The notes below the pieces were generated by a model. It saw only the letters and a list, made by a program, of their open reading frames with translations. It was not told the origin of the DNA and did not search any database. Shown here piece by piece: positions 60,089 through 64,000 of a DNA stretch of 64,000 nt. The position numbers and the translations under genes are program-made. Where the stretch lies: NCBI RefSeq assembly GCF_004114955.1, contig NZ_CP030053.1:4030001-4094000 (forward strand). The letters run 5' to 3'. The stretch is from Bradyrhizobium guangzhouense. Its GTDB lineage: Bacteria > Pseudomonadota > Alphaproteobacteria > Rhizobiales > Xanthobacteraceae. How positions within the stretch are numbered: position 1 is the stretch's first letter; each line of letters begins with the position of its first letter.

Positions 60089-62254
60089 ATGCGCGAACAG
60101 GCTGGAGAGCCGTCCTGGAAACGCCCAACCCCGCGAGCGCTTGTGGATTCGATCGAGTTTGAGAACCTGCAACGCCGCCTGAAGGCGCTTGAGGAGGAAA
60201 ACGCACGCCTCAAGGCGCAGCGGATCGCCGTCGTCAGCGAGCGCCAGAAGGTCGAATCCGCACTCGCCGAAAGCGAGGAGCGCTACCGAACGCTGTTCAA
60301 CTCGATCGACGAAGGCTTTTGCATCATCGAGTTCTTCGACGGTCCCCATGGTCCGCTCAGCGACTACGTCCATGTCGAGGCTAATCCCGCCTATACCCAG
60401 CATGCGGGCATTCCCAACGTGGTCGGCCAGAAGGTCCGCGAGATGGTCCCCGATGAAGCCGGCGGTTGGGTGGAGCTTTACGGCGGCGTCCTGCGCACCG
60501 GCGTCCCGATTCGCTTCGAGCGCGAACTGGTCGCGACGGGCCGCTACCTCGAGCTTGCTGCCTTCCGGGTCGAACCCGAAAGCCGCAAGCAGGTCGCCGT
60601 GCTGTTCCAGGACATCACCAAGCGCAAGCGGGCCGAGGAAGAGCTACAGCGCCTGAACGAGACGCTGGAAGCGCGCGTGGTCGCGGCGGTCGCCGAGCGC
60701 AAAGTCTTTGCCGACCTCGTCGAGGGCACCGATGCTTTCGTGCAGGTCGTCGCCCCGGACTTTCGCTGGCTTGCCATCAATGGGGCCTCGGCCCGTGAAT
60801 TTCACCGCATCTACGGCATCTTGCCGAAGGTCGGTGACAACATGCTTGAAGTGCTTAAGGACCAGCCGCAGCATCTGGAGGCCATCCGCGCCGTCTGGAC
60901 ACGCGCGCTTGCCGGCGAGTCCTTTGTCGAGGTCGCGGAGTTCGGCGAACCCGGGCGGGCCCGCCGCTTCTATGAGATGCGGTTCAATTGCCTGCGCGAT
61001 GGCGACGGAAGACTCCTCGGCGCCTACCAATATTCCTACGACGTCACCGAACGCCTGAGGGAGCAGGAACGGCTGCGCCAGGCCGAGGAGGCGCTGCGCC
61101 AGTCGCAGAAGATGGAAGCGGTCGGCCAGCTTACCGGCGGCATCGCCCACGATTTCAACAATCTGCTCACCGGCATCATTGGCTCTCTGGAATTGCTGCA
61201 GACACGGCTCGGCCAGGGCCGTGTCAAGGAAATCGACCGCTACGTCACGACGGCACAAGGCGCCGCCAAGCGCGCGGCCGCGCTGACCCACCGTCTGCTC
61301 GCCTTCTCGCGACGGCAGACGCTCGACCCGCGGCCAACCGATTTGAACCGGCTGGTGATGGGAATGGAGGAGTTGATCCGCCGCACGGTCGGGCCCGAGA
61401 TCGCCGTGGAGGTCGTCGCCGCCGGCGGCCTGTGGTCGACGCTGATCGATCACTCGCAACTCGAGAACGCGCTCCTGAATCTGTGCATCAATGCCCGTGA
61501 TGCCATGCCGCGAGGCGGCCGCATTACCATCGAGAGCGCCAATCGCTGGCTCGACGAACATGGCGCGGGCGAGCGCGATCTGGAGCCCGGACAATATGTC
61601 TCGCTCTGCGTCACCGACACCGGCATCGGCATGCCCCCCGATGTGATCGAGCGCGCTTTCGATCCGTTCTTCACCACCAAGCCCATCGGCCAGGGCACCG
61701 GCCTCGGCCTCTCGATGGTCTACGGCTTCGTGCGCCAGTCCGGCGGACAAGTGCGGATCTATTCCGAGGTCGGCCAGGGCACGACCATGTGCCTCTATCT
61801 GCCGCGGCATTACGGCAAGGATACTGACAAACCGTCCGCGCTCGCCAGCAAGACCACGGAGCGACCTCAGACGAGCCACACCATTCTGGTCGTTGACGAC
61901 GAGCCCTCGATCCGGATGCTGCTGACGGACGCACTGGAAGAGATCGGCTTCAGCGTGATCGAGGCCCATGACGGCCCGACCGGACTGAGGATGTCGCAAT
62001 CGGATGCGACAATCGACCTGCTCATCACCGATGTCGGCTTGCCCGGCGGCATGAACGGCCGCCAGCTCGCGGATGCGGCGCGTCTCACGCGCCCCGAACT
62101 GAAAGTTCTGTTCATCACGGGCTATGCGGAGAACGCCATCATCGGCAACGGACAGCTCGCGCCCGGTATGCAGGTGCTGACGAAGCCGTTCGTGGTCGAG
62201 GCGCTGGCGAGCCGGGTCCTCGACATGATCAAGGATGGAGCCGGAAAGGCCTGA
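60089..62254 (+). CDS. Soluble PAS-domain hybrid histidine kinase
   Basis: A 721-residue cytosolic kinase. A coiled N-terminus (about 22-63) leads to PAS-1 (about 64-180, [19 protein letters not shown]) and PAS-2 (about 204-322, [27 protein letters not shown]). The H-box is [21 protein letters not shown] with H354. The ATPase domain has [23 protein letters not shown] and [14 protein letters not shown] receiver (about 592-712) has VVDDEPSIR and [17 protein letters not shown]. No membrane helix, so it senses an internal signal. It closely parallels the kinase at 25629 in its catalytic half. Confidence 0.9.
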   Translation: MREQAGEPSWKRPTPRALVDSIEFENLQRRLKALEEENARLKAQRIAVVSERQKVESALAESEERYRTLFNSIDEGFCIIEFFDGPHGPLSDYVHVEANPAYTQHAGIPNVVGQKVREMVPDEAGGWVELYGGVLRTGVPIRFERELVATGRYLELAAFRVEPESRKQVAVLFQDITKRKRAEEELQRLNETLEARVVAAVAERKVFADLVEGTDAFVQVVAPDFRWLAINGASAREFHRIYGILPKVGDNMLEVLKDQPQHLEAIRAVWTRALAGESFVEVAEFGEPGRARRFYEMRFNCLRDGDGRLLGAYQYSYDVTERLREQERLRQAEEALRQSQKMEAVGQLTGGIAHDFNNLLTGIIGSLELLQTRLGQGRVKEIDRYVTTAQGAAKRAAALTHRLLAFSRRQTLDPRPTDLNRLVMGMEELIRRTVGPEIAVEVVAAGGLWSTLIDHSQLENALLNLCINARDAMPRGGRITIESANRWLDEHGAGERDLEPGQYVSLCVTDTGIGMPPDVIERAFDPFFTTKPIGQGTGLGLSMVYGFVRQSGGQVRIYSEVGQGTTMCLYLPRHYGKDTDKPSALASKTTERPQTSHTILVVDDEPSIRMLLTDALEEIGFSVIEAHDGPTGLRMSQSDATIDLLITDVGLPGGMNGRQLADAARLTRPELKVLFITGYAENAIIGNGQLAPGMQVLTKPFVVEALASRVLDMIKDGAGKA

Positions 62255-62260
62255 CGGCGC

Positions 62261-62446
62261 TCAGCTGTGCGCCGGGCCGCGCATGATTTTCATGGCATCG
62301 GCGATGTGACGCCATTCCTTGGCTTCGTCAGCCTCCCCGCGCCCCTCGCAGGCCTGCGCCTGCTCGGCAGCCTTGGCGATCGCCGCGAAACCATGCTGTT
62401 CCAGCATCTGTCGGGCGACGGTGTGAACCTGGACCTCGGACATCAT
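62261..62446 (-). CDS. Small hypothetical protein
   Basis: Sixty-one residues (MMSEVQVHTVARQMLEQHGFAAIAKAAEQAQACEGRGEADEAKEWRHIADAMKIMRG), mostly helical. GGGAGAG precedes the two adjacent ATG codons at 62446 and 62443. A longer open frame to 62548 is not favoured. It converges on the kinase with a six-base gap. No family known; the composition is protein-like. Confidence 0.65.
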   Translation of the reverse strand: MMSEVQVHTVARQMLEQHGFAAIAKAAEQAQACEGRGEADEAKEWRHIADAMKIMRGPAHS

Positions 62447-62544
62447 GGGCGCTCTCCCGTTTGCGGACACCGCGGCGCCCGGCTCGGCGCTCCGCGGCTC
62501 GCTGATAACGATCTCGCCGCGCTGCCCGTTCCGCCCGCAGTCGA

Positions 62545-63618
62545 TCACATCGGCAGTCCCAGGAACTTGAACGGCTCGGCCTCGCGGAAGCTAGCGGTCG
62601 CATCGCCGGCAAAGGTGTGATCCTGATCCGGGCCGAGATCGAGCTTTTTCACCTTCCCCGTTTGCGGCGAGAAATCGACCCTCTTGAGATCGACCCAGAA
62701 CGTGTTCGGCGTCAGCACCGACTCGAAGAAATAGAGCTTTCGCTGGTGATCGGCGACGGTGCGCCAACGGGTCGACGAGATGTTCGGCTGGTCCGGCGTC
62801 GTGATGCCGAACGGCACCGAAGTGTTGCGGATCACGCTGAACACGGCGGCGAGCGCGCGGTCGGGGTTTTCGTCCTTCGGGATCGCGTCGACGTAGAACG
62901 AGGCGCGCGCGAAGCGGTCGGAGGCGCGGTTGGTGCCGGGCAGAAACACGGTGCCGCCGATCTGCTTCCAATAGGCATTGAGCGCGAGCTGCTCGTCAAA
63001 GGTCGGCGAGTTCGTCATGACCTGGTATTGGCGGCCGTGGTGGATGACCTGCTTGCCCTGGATGTATTCGACGATGGCGCTGTCGCCGGTGGCATCCGAC
63101 ATCGACAGATGCAGCGTTGCGAGCCGCTTCTCGCCGGGTACGTTGTCGGTCACGATCGTGAAGGGCTCCTTGGCGAGCGCGTCCACCGCCTCCTGGACGG
63201 TCGCGAACTCGTCGAGCACATATTGCGCCCAGGCCGCGATGGTCAGGCCAGGCTTGCTCCCGTCGAACTTTGGATATTCCGATTCGACCAGCCACAGTAC
63301 GTTGGCCATCAGGCCGGCTTCGTTGAGCCCGTCGGTCGTGGAAATGTCGTAGCCCGACGCGATGACGCTGCCGTATTTCGAGGTCCAGGTCAGCGAGCTC
63401 GGTCCGACCTCGCCGCTGCGTGCCATGCCGCGCGGAAAGATCCAGAGATTGGTGGCGACGTCGCTCTTCCAGTCCATCGAACGCGCCGTGATCACCTGAT
63501 TGCCCGCGCCGAGATAAACCAGGCGCGTGCAGGCCAGCGAGATCGACGGCGCGACGGCCATCGCAGCGGCGATTGTCACGGCCAAAAAGCGATAACGGAT
63601 AGGTTGTCTCGACGGCAT
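62545..63618 (-). CDS. Choloylglycine hydrolase family protein (linear amide C-N hydrolase)
   Basis: A 357-residue exported N-terminal nucleophile hydrolase, related to penicillin V acylase and bile salt hydrolase. The signal peptide ends at ISLA, exposing the catalytic Cys30 (CTRLVYLG). Family residues include ARSMDWKSD (Arg and Asp), then GLNEAGL and TNSPTFDEQL (Asn) and a late Arg near NTSVPFG. In Gram-negative bacteria these enzymes may cleave penicillin V or acyl-homoserine lactones; which one applies here is unknown. AGGGGA precedes ATG 63618. Confidence 0.9.
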   Translation of the reverse strand: MPSRQPIRYRFLAVTIAAAMAVAPSISLACTRLVYLGAGNQVITARSMDWKSDVATNLWIFPRGMARSGEVGPSSLTWTSKYGSVIASGYDISTTDGLNEAGLMANVLWLVESEYPKFDGSKPGLTIAAWAQYVLDEFATVQEAVDALAKEPFTIVTDNVPGEKRLATLHLSMSDATGDSAIVEYIQGKQVIHHGRQYQVMTNSPTFDEQLALNAYWKQIGGTVFLPGTNRASDRFARASFYVDAIPKDENPDRALAAVFSVIRNTSVPFGITTPDQPNISSTRWRTVADHQRKLYFFESVLTPNTFWVDLKRVDFSPQTGKVKKLDLGPDQDHTFAGDATASFREAEPFKFLGLPM

Positions 63619-63724
63619 GGCGGCATCCCCTCCCGAACCAGCAGGACGCGCAAGGTCCTGCCATGACAATCCAGCGTCGAGACGGAATCGGGCGAAACCG
63701 TGGTTACCTCATGCACGCAAGACA

Positions 63725-63756
63725 AAGGCGGCCCGCTGTGCCCAGCGGACCGCCTT
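63725..63756 (-). terminator. Terminator-like hairpin between minE and the hydrolase gene
   Basis: AAGGCGGCCCGCTG / CAGCGGACCGCCTT, a 14-bp stem with one mismatch and a 4-base loop. On the minus strand it follows minE by 30 bases. Confidence 0.6.
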
Positions 63757-63786
63757 CACCCACCCCAAAGTCTTCGGCCGCGCCCC

Positions 63787-64000
63787 CTACCCGACCGCCA
63801 CTTTCTTGCGCTCGAAATCGTTGGGCACCTCGATATCGACCTCGAGGGTCGAGACTTCGTCGCCCCGCTCGAGCCGGACGATCACCTTGGTCGGATCCAG
63901 CATCACGTGCTTGGAGACGACAGCCAAAATTTCCTCACGCAGCACACCGAGTAGATCGGGCTGGCCGCGCATTCCGCGTTCATGGGCCAACAGGATCTGC
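63787..64000 (-). CDS. minE: Cell division topological specificity factor MinE (5' end outside window)
   Basis: The last 71 codons are visible and the frame is open to the window edge. The N-terminal residues (LAHERGMRGQPDLLGVLREEILAVVSKHVMLDP) fit the anti-MinCD helix and beginning of the topological domain, and TKVIVRLERGDEVSTLEVDIEVP its beta strands. MinE drives pole-to-pole oscillation of MinD so that division occurs at mid-cell. minD and minC are expected just beyond the window on the same strand. Confidence 0.9.
   Translation of the reverse strand, partial: QILLAHERGMRGQPDLLGVLREEILAVVSKHVMLDPTKVIVRLERGDEVSTLEVDIEVPNDFERKKVAVG

Noticed and set aside
1..64000. CRISPR array, tRNA or rRNA gene, intact insertion sequence or prophage
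   Set aside because: No regularly spaced short repeats, cloverleaf-type sequences, transposase or phage structural genes were found on reading both strands.

Overview
The window looks like chromosomal DNA of a Bradyrhizobium-type alphaproteobacterium (order Hyphomicrobiales). It is GC-rich with strong GC3 coding bias. It carries class II ribonucleotide reductase, BA14K-like and DUF1236 secreted proteins, an accB-accC-aat-DUF2155 neighbourhood, sites matching the alphaproteobacterial EcfG (general stress response) promoter, and several families of interspersed palindromic repeats. The genus assignment is inference from gene content. No tRNA, rRNA, CRISPR array or intact insertion sequence was seen.

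Layout. 1-8.9 kb: end of an epimerase-like oxidoreductase, dctA, an aminotransferase-bioY pair, a periplasmic M48/TPR protease, a DsbA-like thiol oxidoreductase, a DUF1236 protein behind a good EcfG promoter, and aroQ. 8.3-15.2 kb: accB and accC (acetyl-CoA carboxylase), then a signalling operon (CHASE3 histidine kinase, single-domain response regulator, REC-HisKA_2 kinase) that also has an EcfG-type promoter, then aat and a DUF2155 protein. 15.4-23.6 kb: accessory-looking genes, namely an esterase, a BASS-like transporter, a subtilisin next to a free-standing propeptide/inhibitor-like protein, a divergent LysR/class A beta-lactamase pair bounded by a duplicated GlxA-regulator end, and a divergent GlxA regulator/isonitrile hydratase-like pair. 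23.6-33.3 kb: NDUFA12, a glycine-rich BA14K-like protein, a response regulator plus hybrid kinase pair, an EamA transporter, and nrdJ behind a long leader.

33.3-38.3 kb: a small toxin-antitoxin-like patch (DUF4160/DUF2442 pair, mazE with a broken mazF, a membrane protein), a membrane hybrid kinase and an orphan ParB-like protein. 38.3-47.2 kb: fatty acid desaturase, small secreted proteins, FkbM methyltransferase, PhzF, cytochrome c, YjdM, an EamA exporter, a lone Flp pilin too short to be called as a large ORF, and an extensin/M15-type protein. At least four copies of one GTGGGTTA repeat lie in 37.6-41.4 kb. 47.2-64 kb: pyridoxal kinase, three regulator/target pairs with visible palindromic operators (TetR/methyltransferase, SMR pump/TetR, MarR/FAD monooxygenase), cytochrome c, SH3 and L,D-transpeptidase envelope proteins, a soluble PAS hybrid kinase, a choloylglycine hydrolase-family enzyme and the end of minE.

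The most notable points are the sensor-kinase density (five kinases in 64 kb, one operon with a stress-sigma promoter), the subtilisin with a separate I9-like partner, and the LysR-beta-lactamase cassette flanked by a regulator remnant. All functional calls are from reading the sequence; no database search was run.
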